This document shows, piece after piece, positions 32,782-40,197 of a stretch of DNA of 64,000 nucleotides; position 1 is the first letter of the stretch; every line of letters begins with the position of its first letter. Source of the stretch: a virus; IMG/VR virus record IMGVR_UViG_3300044904_000300, positions 62,001 to 126,000 of that record; one strand, 5' to 3'. The notes under the pieces are model-generated. The model was not told where the DNA came from. It did no database searches and saw only the letters and a program-made list of their open reading frames with translations. Both the position numbers and the translations under genes were made by a program.

Positions 32782-34239
32782 ATGGCTGACCTGGTAAATG
32801 ACACGGCAAAACGGCAACTTTCCCCAAAGAATAGTGAGCCCTCACACCTCAAGGGTGGTGGCTACGATGTCCTAGGCGGCCCAACTTGGGACAACAAAGG
32901 TGGCGAGGAGCCATACAAGATCGATGCCTCACGCGGTGTGGGCACAGATACTTCTATCCCTCACGCAACTGGTCCCGAAGCAACGCATCTTCCTCCAAAG
33001 CAGGAAGAGAAGGACCTTGATGTTGAGTTCGACGGCGACGAGAAGAACGAGGAAGTCGATGACCTCGATAAGGAACTTGACAAGTTTGAAGACGTTGAGC
33101 CTATAGACGTTGACATCGAAGTTGACGACGAGGACGACGACGAGAAAGAAGTCAAGGAAGAAGTTGCCGGAAACGACGAGACCGACGAACACCCGTATCC
33201 TGGCCTCAAGAAATCCGACGGCGAAAAGCTCGCCGAAGAAGATGAGGAAGAGGATGAGAAGGGCAAGTTCCCCTTCAAGAAGGAAGTAGACGAGGAAGAC
33301 TCCCTTGGCGACCCTGCGTTGTCAAATTCTAAGATCAAGAGTGCAGCAACAGATGCCGGCATCCCGATCAAGGAAGAAGATGATGATGAGGATGAGAACC
33401 CCTTCGCGAAGAAGGACAAGGAAGTAGAGGAAGAGGATGAGAACCCCTTCGAAAAGAAGGACAAGAAGGACGACGAAAAGGTCGAAGAGACTGTCAAGGT
33501 TCGCATCAAGCTTCCAAGTGCGAAGCTGTTTGAATCTGTCAACATGAGCGCCAAAACCCAGAAGAAGGTCGGCGTTGTGTTTGAACAGGCGATCCGTGCG
33601 ACAACGAAGCAGGTCGCCTCACAGATTCACGCACACTATAAGAAACTCCACGAAGAGCGCCTCGCAAAGCGTGATGCAGCGATGGCGAAGAAGATGGACG
33701 ACTACTTGAGTTATGTGGTTGAGGAATGGATGAAGGCGAATCGCCCAGTCGTTCGTCAGTCACTACGCACTCAGCTAGCCGAGAACTTCCTCGACGGGCT
33801 CCAGAAGCTCTTCAAGGAACACTATATCGATGTACCCGCAAGTAAGGTGAATGTTGTCGAGCAGTTGACCCGTCAGAATGCGAAGTTGAAAGCATCGTTG
33901 AATGAACAGCACGCGCAGAAGCTCAAGCTACGCCGGCTCGCGGAGCAGGCAAACAAGGCGCGAATCGTGGCGGAGTTCGCACGAGGCATGAGCGAAGTAT
34001 CAGCCGTCAAGCTTCACAAGTTGGCCGAGGATACTCAGTATACCTCAGCCAAGGATTTCCGCGAGAAGCTAACCATGTTGAAGGAAAGCTACTTCCCAAA
34101 GCCAGCATCCAAAGCAAAGATGCTTCCCGAGGAAAACATTCAGGATGAGACACCGAAGTCAAAGTCGAAGGGAATTGATCCTGACGTGACTGCTATCGCA
34201 GAAGTGCTGAGCCGACAGTCGGCGCAAGCAAAATGGTAA
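32782..34239 (+). CDS. gp22: Prohead core scaffold gp22
   Basis: 485 residues (T4 gp22 is 269). It is the main assembly core around which gp23 polymerises; gp21 then degrades it. Residues about 65-240 are an extreme Glu/Asp/Lys region. The C-terminal half is helical and coiled-coil (FEQAIRATTKQVASQIHAHY, ENFLDGLQKLFKEHYIDVP, EQLTRQNAKLKASLNEQH), matching the family core. The added acidic domain explains the extra length. It stands between genes 21 and 23, as in T4, and has its own late promoter. Confidence 0.92.
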   Translation: MADLVNDTAKRQLSPKNSEPSHLKGGGYDVLGGPTWDNKGGEEPYKIDASRGVGTDTSIPHATGPEATHLPPKQEEKDLDVEFDGDEKNEEVDDLDKELDKFEDVEPIDVDIEVDDEDDDEKEVKEEVAGNDETDEHPYPGLKKSDGEKLAEEDEEEDEKGKFPFKKEVDEEDSLGDPALSNSKIKSAATDAGIPIKEEDDDEDENPFAKKDKEVEEEDENPFEKKDKKDDEKVEETVKVRIKLPSAKLFESVNMSAKTQKKVGVVFEQAIRATTKQVASQIHAHYKKLHEERLAKRDAAMAKKMDDYLSYVVEEWMKANRPVVRQSLRTQLAENFLDGLQKLFKEHYIDVPASKVNVVEQLTRQNAKLKASLNEQHAQKLKLRRLAEQANKARIVAEFARGMSEVSAVKLHKLAEDTQYTSAKDFREKLTMLKESYFPKPASKAKMLPEENIQDETPKSKSKGIDPDVTAIAEVLSRQSAQAKW

Positions 34240-34258
34240 CACGTAGGCAACCAATTTT

Positions 34259-34265
34259 CTAAATA
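34259..34265 (+). promoter_or_regulatory. Late promoter of major capsid gene 23 (CTAAATA)
   Basis: TTTTCTAAATACA in the gap between genes 22 and 23. The leader to ATG 34322 is about 50 bases and contains an AGGAG ribosome-binding site. Confidence 0.75.
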
Positions 34266-34321
34266 CACTTGAGCGCACGTCGGACAGACACGCGCACAGA
34301 TTTTGCAGGAGAATAACAACC

Positions 34322-35686
34322 ATGGCAGACCAGATGTTTCTGACCGAAGAAGTGAAGCAGAAGTGGGCACCGGTGATCGATCACCCTGACATCCCGGCGA
34401 TCAAAGAGAGCTGGAAGAAGAAAGTAACCACGATTCTGCTTGAGAATACCGCGCGTGAACTAAAAAATCAGCCGCGGGTCATCACAGAAGACGTGCCGGC
34501 AAACTACTCCGGTGCGTTCCCACGGGCGTCGGTCCTCACTGGGTTCGACCCCATCCTCATTTCGCTCATTCGTCGTTCTATGCCGAATCTGATTGCGTAT
34601 GACATCTGCGGCGTCCAGCCGATGACTGGTCCTACGGGTCTTATCTTCGCGTTGAAGTCGAACTACTCCACACAGGGTGGTAACGAAGCTCTCTACTACG
34701 AAGCCAACACAGACTTCTCAGCAGCGAACCTATCGGGAACCCAGGTGGGCGACAACCCGGCGGCAAACGCGGCGACCGGCGCTATCGCAGCCAATAGTGA
34801 TTACTACTACTCGACGGGTATGACCACGCTACAGGGCGAAGGCCTTGGGCCACGGTTGTCCCACGTCTACGCGAACGGCACGATCAACGCGAACGTAGCA
34901 AGTATTCCCGAAATGGCGTTCGAGATCGACAAGGTTACAGTCACAGCGGTGACTCGTAAGCTCAAGGCTGAATACACCATCGAGATCGCGCAGGACTTGA
35001 AGGCAATCCACGGACTCGACGCAGAGACCGAACTTGCTAACATCCTCTCGGCTGAAATCCTCGCGGAGATCAACCGTGAAATCGTGCGGACGGTGTATTG
35101 GAGTTCGGTCCCAGGTGCTCAGAACAACACCGGATCGGCCGGCATCTTCAACCTCGACACCGACAGCGATGGACGCTGGATGGTGGAGCGGTTCAAGGGT
35201 ATGTTCTTCCAGATTGAGCGTGAAGCCAACGCTATCGCAAAGAGAACCCGTCGGGGCAAGGGGAACATCATCCTCTGCTCGTCAGATACGGCAAGTGCTC
35301 TCGCGGCAGCAGACATCCTCCACTACCAGAGCGCGTATGACGCTAACCTGCAGGTGGACGACATGGGCAGCACGTTCGCTGGAACGCTACAGGGACGTTA
35401 CAAGGTCTACATCGACCCGTATGCTCCTGTCAGCGCGTATCAGTATTTCGTCGTTGGATTCCGTGGCGCATCGCCGTATGACGCAGGACTGTTCTACTGC
35501 CCATATGTTCCGCTCCAGATGCTTCGCGCACAGGACCCGAACAGCTTCCAGCCGAAGATCGGATTCCAGACTCGTTACGGAGTGGTCGCAAACCCATTCA
35601 GCAACTACGCTGGAACCAGCAACGGCGCGATTGTGTTCGCGGCAAACGAATACTACCGCAAGGTGCTCGTTACCAACTTGATGTAA
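34322..35686 (+). CDS. gp23: Major capsid protein gp23
   Basis: 454 residues (T4 gp23 is 521), the HK97-fold shell subunit. Conserved segments include the N-terminal helix WAPVIDHPDIPAIKESWKKK, GFDPILISLIRRSMPNLIAYDICGVQPM, the central EYTIEIAQDLKAIHGLDAE, and the C-terminal PKIGFQTRYGVVANPF. It is shorter than T4 mainly in the insertion domain. The family is cleaved by gp21 near residue 60-70, after an N-terminal delta domain. A strong SD and its own promoter precede it and a strong terminator follows, consistent with the most highly expressed gene. Confidence 0.97.
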   Translation: MADQMFLTEEVKQKWAPVIDHPDIPAIKESWKKKVTTILLENTARELKNQPRVITEDVPANYSGAFPRASVLTGFDPILISLIRRSMPNLIAYDICGVQPMTGPTGLIFALKSNYSTQGGNEALYYEANTDFSAANLSGTQVGDNPAANAATGAIAANSDYYYSTGMTTLQGEGLGPRLSHVYANGTINANVASIPEMAFEIDKVTVTAVTRKLKAEYTIEIAQDLKAIHGLDAETELANILSAEILAEINREIVRTVYWSSVPGAQNNTGSAGIFNLDTDSDGRWMVERFKGMFFQIEREANAIAKRTRRGKGNIILCSSDTASALAAADILHYQSAYDANLQVDDMGSTFAGTLQGRYKVYIDPYAPVSAYQYFVVGFRGASPYDAGLFYCPYVPLQMLRAQDPNSFQPKIGFQTRYGVVANPFSNYAGTSNGAIVFAANEYYRKVLVTNLM

Positions 35687-35722
35687 CCCACGCCCCAAAG
35701 GGGGATGCGTTGCAAACCTTAC

Positions 35723-35761
35723 AGCCCGCCATGCGCCAGTCGCCTGGCGGGCTTTCTTTTT
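35723..35761 (+). terminator. Strong intrinsic terminator after the capsid gene
   Basis: Stem AGCCCGCCA/TGGCGGGCT of nine base pairs, a 13-base loop, then TTCTTTTT. It closes the head operon. Confidence 0.93.
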
Positions 35762-35773
35762 ATTAGGAGCACC

Positions 35774-35986
35774 ATGAGCGAACACAAAGATTTCGCATCC
35801 ACCGTTCGTCAGATTCTTACAGAAGAAGCGAAAAGCAAAAACGACCTTAAGAAAATCGCGGCCGATATTGCCGATAACACTTGTCGGTCCATCAACAAAC
35901 TCACTCCGGCCGCCGTTGACGACATGCCGTATGCTCGCCAATACACTTTGGAACAAGTTATCCACATTCTGAAGGATCGAGTGTAG
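35774..35986 (+). CDS. Small helical protein
   Basis: 70 residues from ATG 35774, which has SD TTAGGAG at the right distance. Charged and helical (TVRQILTEEAKSKNDLKKI), with no membrane segment. It is the first of three short helical genes packed head to tail behind the capsid terminator; all share an amphipathic, Ala/Lys/Asp-rich style. No family recognised. Confidence 0.65.
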   Translation: MSEHKDFASTVRQILTEEAKSKNDLKKIAADIADNTCRSINKLTPAAVDDMPYARQYTLEQVIHILKDRV

Positions 35987-35987
35987 T

Positions 35988-36245
35988 ATGGACGACAAAA
36001 CACTCATCGAAGCTGCAGTCAAGCAAATCTCCGAGGATAGCAAACTTACCAATCAGTGGTTGGAGAGATTTGAACGAGACATCGGGAAACTAGACGCCCA
36101 CGACCTTATCGATGTTGTGGGAACAGCACTCTCATACCTTGAAACCACGCTCATGACGAGCAAGTTCCGTCAGGGTGCATCGATGGCTCGTCAGGCGGCC
36201 GTCATTACAAGCAAGATTGGCGACGAATTGATGGTAAGGAAATAG
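35988..36245 (+). CDS. Small helical protein
   Basis: 85 residues, starting one base after the previous gene. Predicted all-alpha (EAAVKQISEDSKLTNQWLE, LIDVVGTALSYLETTLMTSK). No cysteine cluster, signal or membrane segment. Its arrangement with the two neighbours suggests one functional unit, perhaps a head-associated or regulatory set. Unrecognised. Confidence 0.65.
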   Translation: MDDKTLIEAAVKQISEDSKLTNQWLERFERDIGKLDAHDLIDVVGTALSYLETTLMTSKFRQGASMARQAAVITSKIGDELMVRK

Positions 36246-36248
36246 CCC

Positions 36249-36518
36249 ATGGCTGATACTAAAGACCCTCTCGTTGAAGCCGCAGCACAGCAGCTCTCTG
36301 AAACTCTCCCGTGGGCGCAGTCAAAAGCGACCAACAACTTCTATCAGGACCTCAAAGATGCTGTCGATATCTCCAAGAAATGCCATCCCTCTGAGCAAGT
36401 GCAGATCGCTGCAGCTATCGTGAATAGTGCAGCGCGAAACGCGGATACTGACCCAGGGATTCGTGATCAATTGCTCAAACTCATGAAACGACTTGACGGA
36501 ATCGCGGACTCCTGGTAA
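36249..36518 (+). CDS. Small helical protein
   Basis: 89 residues, three bases after the previous stop. Opening VEAAAQQLSETLPWAQSK parallels the IEAAVKQISEDSKL opening of its neighbour, so the two may be distant duplicates. All-alpha by composition; no catalytic motif seen. Function unknown. Confidence 0.65.
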   Translation: MADTKDPLVEAAAQQLSETLPWAQSKATNNFYQDLKDAVDISKKCHPSEQVQIAAAIVNSAARNADTDPGIRDQLLKLMKRLDGIADSW

Positions 36519-36520
36519 CT

Positions 36521-36892
36521 ATGAAAAAGAAGAACCACATCCGCTGGCTCGATGAACCTGAGGACCACAACTATCCTGCGGCCCATGCGTATCTCAGTCT
36601 CATTTTTACAGATACGACCGCGGGTCTCTATGTGGGAAGGCTCAAAAAGGCCCCGGTTCTGCTCTTCAAGTCAAAAGACATTTTTCGAGCTTCGGGGCTT
36701 CCTGCGCTTCCTGTAACTAACTTGCACGTCAAGAAGAACCAAGAGAAAATCCAGAAGGGTGACGAACTTTCCCCTATTCTTCTGGTGCGAGACACCGATC
36801 ATGGGCGTGTCATTATCGCGGACGGGTATCATCGTCTCTGTGCGGTGTATGAGTTTGATGAAGACACGGAAATCCCTTGCAAAATCGTCTAA
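36521..36892 (+). CDS. ParB/sulfiredoxin-fold-like protein
   Basis: 123 residues. The C-terminal segment SPILLVRDTDHGRVIIADG followed by YHRLCAVYEFDEDTEIPCKIV has the ParB-like nuclease/sulfiredoxin signature, in which a DG-HR motif follows a buried strand. The N-terminus has a WLDEPEDHNYPAAHAYLSL segment common to phage and bacterial members of unknown function. The stop codon TAA is part of the late promoter for the next gene. The biochemical activity of such small ParB-like proteins is unclear, so only the fold is proposed. Confidence 0.6.
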   Translation: MKKKNHIRWLDEPEDHNYPAAHAYLSLIFTDTTAGLYVGRLKKAPVLLFKSKDIFRASGLPALPVTNLHVKKNQEKIQKGDELSPILLVRDTDHGRVIIADGYHRLCAVYEFDEDTEIPCKIV

Positions 36893-36895
36893 ATA
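36889..36895 (+). promoter_or_regulatory. Late promoter (CTAAATA), leaderless spacing
   Basis: CTAAATA with five bases to ATG 36901. Its TAA is the stop codon of the upstream gene. Confidence 0.7.
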
Positions 36896-36900
36896 CGAGT

Positions 36901-37464
36901 ATGGACCCTGAACTCACTTACGCCCCATCGACGCACTTTGAGCAACAGAACGGGCTCTATGGGAACCACTTCCGCTTTGTGCTGGATGCGCTCCCCGACC
37001 TGACGTTCTTCGCGCAGAGCATTACTTTACCAAGCGTGGGTGTCCCGTCTGTGCCCCGCGCCAACCCCTTCACCAAGATTCAAGAGGTCGGCGATCACTT
37101 GGACTACGCTTCGTTTACTGTAAATTACTTGGTGGACGGCGCGTTCAAGACCTATAGCAGTCTTTACTGGTGGATGAAGGGCTATGGATTCCCGCACTCT
37201 TATGAAGAGGTGCTCCAGTTCCGCGCTACTCGGGCCAAGCAAATCGGCAACATTCGTCCGCAAGTCAAGGATCTAGAGAAAACCCGTGCTACACTCTATG
37301 TGCTTCAGCCTGATACCGAACAGACGATTGCGGAGTTTCATTTCACAGATGTCTTCCCGACGATGCTTGGGGAGATGGAGTTTACGAGCGTGCAGAGTGA
37401 TGCGCCAATCCTCACAACTATCGCGACATTCACCTTTACAGACTTTGAACTTGTGTTAGCATAA
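36901..37464 (+). CDS. Tube-like baseplate/tail structural protein
   Basis: 187 residues from ATG 36901, chosen by promoter spacing over an ATG eight codons upstream. The sequence follows the tail-tube fold pattern seen in small T4-like tail proteins: an NHFRFVLDALPDLTFFAQSI strand pair, FTVNYLVDGAFKTYSSLYWWM, and near the C-terminus EFHFTDVFPTMLGEMEF then ATFTFTDFELVL. It may be a tube-initiator or baseplate-tube protein (gp48/gp54-like) or a paralogue of gp19; the assignment between these is open. Confidence 0.65.
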   Translation: MDPELTYAPSTHFEQQNGLYGNHFRFVLDALPDLTFFAQSITLPSVGVPSVPRANPFTKIQEVGDHLDYASFTVNYLVDGAFKTYSSLYWWMKGYGFPHSYEEVLQFRATRAKQIGNIRPQVKDLEKTRATLYVLQPDTEQTIAEFHFTDVFPTMLGEMEFTSVQSDAPILTTIATFTFTDFELVLA

Positions 37465-37467
37465 ATA
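37460..37467 (+). promoter_or_regulatory. Late promoter (CATAAATA)
   Basis: CATAAATA overlapping the TAA stop at 37462-37464, 13 bases before ATG 37481. Confidence 0.65.
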
Positions 37468-37480
37468 CCAAGAGGTTTGA

Positions 37481-37891
37481 ATGGCAGGATACTTGTTTAA
37501 CCACGGCGCGCTGCTTCTCCAGAACGGAACGATAAACTGGGAAACGGCAAGTATTCGGGCTCGGTTGTCGCAAACGACAGAGACCCCGGATCGCAACAGC
37601 ACCGTCATGACGGGTTTAGGATTAGCAGTGACAGATTTGGTGGTCACCAGTCGCGTCGGTCCCGTGGAGGACGACATCAACAACCGGATTGCTTACCAGT
37701 CCGATCCGTTGTCGTTTCCCGCTGTCGCAGAAGGCCCGCAAGTAGACAAAGCGGTTGTATTCGCATTCGGCACAAGTGACACAGACAGCATCCCTATTGC
37801 CGTCGTCACGATCACGAATCCTGTGATGCCCAATAGGGGCGGCATTTTGATAGACATCGATCCCGCAGGGATGTTCTACACTCAACAGTAA
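37481..37891 (+). CDS. Putative structural protein
   Basis: 136 residues, beta-rich, without cysteine motifs or membrane segments. It begins MAGYLFNHGALLLQNGTINW, a type of N-terminus seen in small phage structural proteins that precede decoration proteins, but no family can be named. It has its own late promoter and SD AAGAGG, so it is probably a virion component. Confidence 0.55.
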   Translation: MAGYLFNHGALLLQNGTINWETASIRARLSQTTETPDRNSTVMTGLGLAVTDLVVTSRVGPVEDDINNRIAYQSDPLSFPAVAEGPQVDKAVVFAFGTSDTDSIPIAVVTITNPVMPNRGGILIDIDPAGMFYTQQ

Positions 37892-37903
37892 CGGAGATTT
37901 CAC

Positions 37904-38323
37904 ATGGCACTGACAGTTCCCAACGAAGGCGAAGTAACGATCCTCAACCGTTTGGTCAACCTTGAGGCGGGCGCTTCCCTCATTCTCGACTTGTTTTCTA
38001 GCAACACCACACCGAATAACGCAAGCGTTCTAGGCGACTTTGTGCTTTGCACCGGTGGTGGGTATGCAGCTAAGACACTTGCAAACACCGCATGGGCCGC
38101 GACTGGTGGATCTCCGTCTGTGGCTAACACCGCAGCACAGCAGTTCACCTTTACGAGCGTTCCGGCTGTGACCAACGTGTTTGGCTACATCGTGCATACT
38201 GCAACTAAGATTATCGCAGTGGAACGACTACCTGTAGGTGTCGCACCGTTCGTGATTTCGGCTCCGGGCGAATCTGTCACGATCACACCACAGATTACGT
38301 GCGGCTCTGTCACAAACGACTAA
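37904..38323 (+). CDS. Putative structural protein
   Basis: 139 residues with SD GGAG upstream. Thr, Val and Ala-rich, beta-type, with segments LDLFSSNTTPNNASVLGDF and FGYIVHTATKIIAVERL. The style resembles phage head- or tail-surface proteins. It follows the previous structural gene by 12 bases on the same transcript. No function assigned. Confidence 0.55.
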   Translation: MALTVPNEGEVTILNRLVNLEAGASLILDLFSSNTTPNNASVLGDFVLCTGGGYAAKTLANTAWAATGGSPSVANTAAQQFTFTSVPAVTNVFGYIVHTATKIIAVERLPVGVAPFVISAPGESVTITPQITCGSVTND

Positions 38324-38341
38324 CCGCGTCTAGGAGTCAGC

Positions 38342-38434
38342 ATGTTTATCTCTACGCATAGCCAGCGGCTCGACCGTTGGCTTGGAGCCTCATCGTCGCG
38401 CACAAGGGAACTTCCCATTTCACTGGACTACTAA
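38342..38434 (+). CDS. 30-residue micro-ORF
   Basis: ATG 38342 follows a strong SD (TAGGAG, seven bases upstream). The frame runs 30 codons to TAA 38432-38434, with the next gene starting two bases later. Arg/Ser-rich (SQRLDRWLGASSSRTRE). A good SD plus tight coupling argues for translation, perhaps as a leader peptide for the next gene. Not supported by homology. Confidence 0.4.
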   Translation: MFISTHSQRLDRWLGASSSRTRELPISLDY

Positions 38435-38435
38435 G

Positions 38436-38777
38436 ATGGCAGAGAAAACGAACTTTGAACTATACCGCGGCACCTCGGTGATCCTCCGATTTCAGCTTAC
38501 AACGCCGGAATCCGCACCTGACTATGTAACAGGATGGACGACGGTATTTACCGTCAAGTCAGAAGAGAGCGATGCCAATAACATCCTAAGTGTCGCCGGG
38601 TCGCTTTCAACAGTCCAGAATGCTTTGAAATACGGCATTTTTGATGTGTTCCTCTCCGCGGCAAATACCGCTTTGCTTGCCGATAAGGCCATCTACGACT
38701 GGAGCCTTCGGCGAACAGACAGCGGGTTTGAGGATGTATTGGCGCTTGGTGAGGTTCGAGCCTTTACGACTGCTTAG
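38436..38777 (+). CDS. Small beta-sandwich-like structural protein
   Basis: 113 residues from ATG 38436. The sequence has alternating beta strands with FELYRGTSVILRFQLTT, WTTVFTVKSEES and AIYDWSLRRTDSG, a pattern seen in N-terminal domains of baseplate or fibre-attachment proteins (BppU-like). It lies directly before the sigma-70 promoter of uvsY and so marks the end of the late structural cluster. Fold assignment is tentative. Confidence 0.5.
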   Translation: MAEKTNFELYRGTSVILRFQLTTPESAPDYVTGWTTVFTVKSEESDANNILSVAGSLSTVQNALKYGIFDVFLSAANTALLADKAIYDWSLRRTDSGFEDVLALGEVRAFTTA

Positions 38778-38780
38778 GGC

Positions 38781-38809
38781 TTGACAAGTTGCGTCGGGTA
38801 TGAGATAAT
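38781..38809 (+). promoter_or_regulatory. Sigma-70 type promoter of uvsY
   Basis: TTGACA at 38781-38786, 17-base spacer, GATAAT at 38804-38809, then seven bases to ATG 38817. The predicted +1 is at or one base before the start codon, so the uvsY mRNA is likely leaderless. Confidence 0.75.
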
Positions 38810-38816
38810 GTCCTTA

Positions 38817-39251
38817 ATGACTTTTGATGAATACGCGGCAGAGTGGGAGAAAGATGCTCCGCTCGATGCCAGCGAACTTGACACGGCAGCTCGGGAAGTG
38901 CCTATCCTCCACGCAAAGTGGTGGAAGTTCTATGTCGCGGAGCGCCTCCGCTACAAAAAGCTCGATTACGAATACAAGTCACTCTACCATCTCCGCTACG
39001 AATACTGGAACGGACGCCTAGACGACGAGGTCCGCAAGGCCCAGAACTGGCCCGTGCAGCCCATCAAGGTGCTCTCTCCACAGCTTCCCATCTATCTTGA
39101 CGCGGACCCTGTCCTACAGGATTTGGCAAAACGCAAGACGGTGATCGAGGAAACGCTCCGGTTCATCGAAGATGTCATCAAGCAAATCAATCATCGGGGA
39201 TTCCACATCAAAAACGCGGTGGACTTCCTGAAATTCAAGATGGGTGTATAA
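38817..39251 (+). CDS. uvsY: Recombination mediator UvsY
   Basis: 144 residues (T4 UvsY is 137). It loads the UvsX recombinase onto gp32-coated single strands. Recognised by the overall pattern and by PILHAKWWKFYVAERLRYKKLD, YEYWNGRLDDE, and the C-terminal segment IEETLRFIEDVIKQINHRGF followed by HIKNAVDFLKFKMG, close to T4 RGFAIKHI. An in-frame TTG 12 codons upstream is the promoter -35 box, so ATG 38817 is the real start. The neighbour uvsW fits the T4 arrangement. Confidence 0.9.
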   Translation: MTFDEYAAEWEKDAPLDASELDTAAREVPILHAKWWKFYVAERLRYKKLDYEYKSLYHLRYEYWNGRLDDEVRKAQNWPVQPIKVLSPQLPIYLDADPVLQDLAKRKTVIEETLRFIEDVIKQINHRGFHIKNAVDFLKFKMGV

Positions 39252-39442
39252 TGAAGACTGTATCGTGGCATCTTCAAGCATTCGCATGGGGCTGTCTGAT
39301 TCTTGGGATACTGTTAGTCCCTATTGCATCCATTCTGGCGCTTATCCACTATGCTCCGGTATGGGGCACAGTTACGGTTCTTGGGTGCGGTCTCGCTCAC
39401 ATGTTCGGCGTAAGCTTCATGACGAACTACGGAAAAAAATAG
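39251..39442 (+). CDS. Small membrane protein, two TM segments
   Basis: 63 residues; the start codon overlaps the uvsY stop by one base. Two hydrophobic helices, about residues 10-32 and 37-55, with a short basic C-terminus. It is the first of three consecutive small membrane proteins. In T4-like genomes such genes often act on the host envelope or exclusion; no specific role can be assigned. Confidence 0.6.
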   Translation: MKTVSWHLQAFAWGCLILGILLVPIASILALIHYAPVWGTVTVLGCGLAHMFGVSFMTNYGKK

Positions 39443-39443
39443 T

Positions 39444-39599
39444 ATGAATAAACATGTGCGGCGGTTCGTTGTCGGAGGTGCCACTATGGGCTCGATAGCA
39501 GCGGTGATTGCGATCCTCCATTTTCTACCTCTCTGGCTGATCGTGGCGGTCCTGACCTTCCCTCTTATGTATTTCGTTGGGATGGTCTATACAGGATAG
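39444..39599 (+). CDS. Small membrane protein of 51 residues
   Basis: ATG 39444 follows the previous stop by one base and the frame ends at TAG 39597-39599. The basic start MNKHVRRF is followed by a long hydrophobic stretch (about residues 13-48) able to form one or two helices. It has start-stop coupling on both sides, which supports it as a real gene despite its length. Confidence 0.6.
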   Translation: MNKHVRRFVVGGATMGSIAAVIAILHFLPLWLIVAVLTFPLMYFVGMVYTG

Positions 39600-39600
39600 T

Positions 39601-39837
39601 ATGATTATCTGTAAGAAATGTGGGATGCCTTTGGCGCCCCTAGTCAGCACACAATACGAATACAAAGGACCGATTTGTGGGTGTGAATATCTCGTGACAC
39701 AGCCGCAGTTCCCCGAAAACCGCTTTGAAGAGCCCACGACCTTTCAGTATGTGGTCTTTGGGGCGCTAGTCGTCGTCGCGATCTTTACTGTTGTCGGCAT
39801 GATCGTGTTTGTTGCATTCGCTGCTGGCTTGTTATGA
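39601..39837 (+). CDS. Small zinc-ribbon membrane protein
   Basis: 78 residues from ATG 39601, one base after the previous stop. The N-terminal half has a CxxC (ICKKCGMPL) and a second Cys pair around GPICGCEY, enough for a zinc knuckle. The C-terminal half is one transmembrane helix (VVFGALVVVAIFTVVGMIVF). The stop overlaps the next start by four bases. Function unknown. Confidence 0.6.
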   Translation: MIICKKCGMPLAPLVSTQYEYKGPICGCEYLVTQPQFPENRFEEPTTFQYVVFGALVVVAIFTVVGMIVFVAFAAGLL

Positions 39838-40034
39838 AAACTCTGGTCTGTATTGAATGCGGACAATCGATGAAACGAGGAAGGGCGGGAATACTGTATG
39901 CGAACGGGACAATCGGTATCGTCTGCGTGGGATGCTGGCGTGACCTATGGGTCGACTTCATGCACCCCGATACCTGCGATTGTGAGCACTGCCAGCGGTG
40001 CCGGGATATACTACAACGGACAAACCGGGGGTGA
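39834..40034 (+). CDS. Small cysteine-rich protein
   Basis: 66 residues overlapping the previous gene by four bases (ATGA). Three Cys pairs (CIECGQSM, CVGCW, CDCEHCQRC) suggest a treble-clef or double zinc knuckle. Cytosolic, with no TM. Phage proteins of this size often modulate host polymerase or other enzymes, but nothing specific can be read here. Confidence 0.6.
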   Translation: MKTLVCIECGQSMKRGRAGILYANGTIGIVCVGCWRDLWVDFMHPDTCDCEHCQRCRDILQRTNRG

Positions 40035-40188
40035 TAGCTCTGCAGGTCCAGAATGGACCGCTATTAGCTGGACGCAAGTATATGATTGCGAGTGGATCGG
40101 ACAGGAGCGCCTTGCGCCCGCGGTACTCGAACAGCCCGCGCCCAAGCCCCCCGTCGATATGTTCCGAGGGTTCAAGCGAATCCACTAA
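39898..40188 (+). CDS. Possible overlapping small gene before uvsW
   Basis: 96 codons. The first half lies inside the cysteine-rich gene in another frame and looks like noise. The second half, after 40034, has protein-like composition (YDCEWIGQERLAP, PAPKPPVDMFRGF). There is no SD and no clear internal start in this frame. Without it, the 163 bases 40035-40197 would be noncoding. Kept as a weak candidate. Confidence 0.3.
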   Translation: MRTGQSVSSAWDAGVTYGSTSCTPIPAIVSTASGAGIYYNGQTGGDSSAGPEWTAISWTQVYDCEWIGQERLAPAVLEQPAPKPPVDMFRGFKRIH

Positions 40189-40197
40189 GTATTCTGT

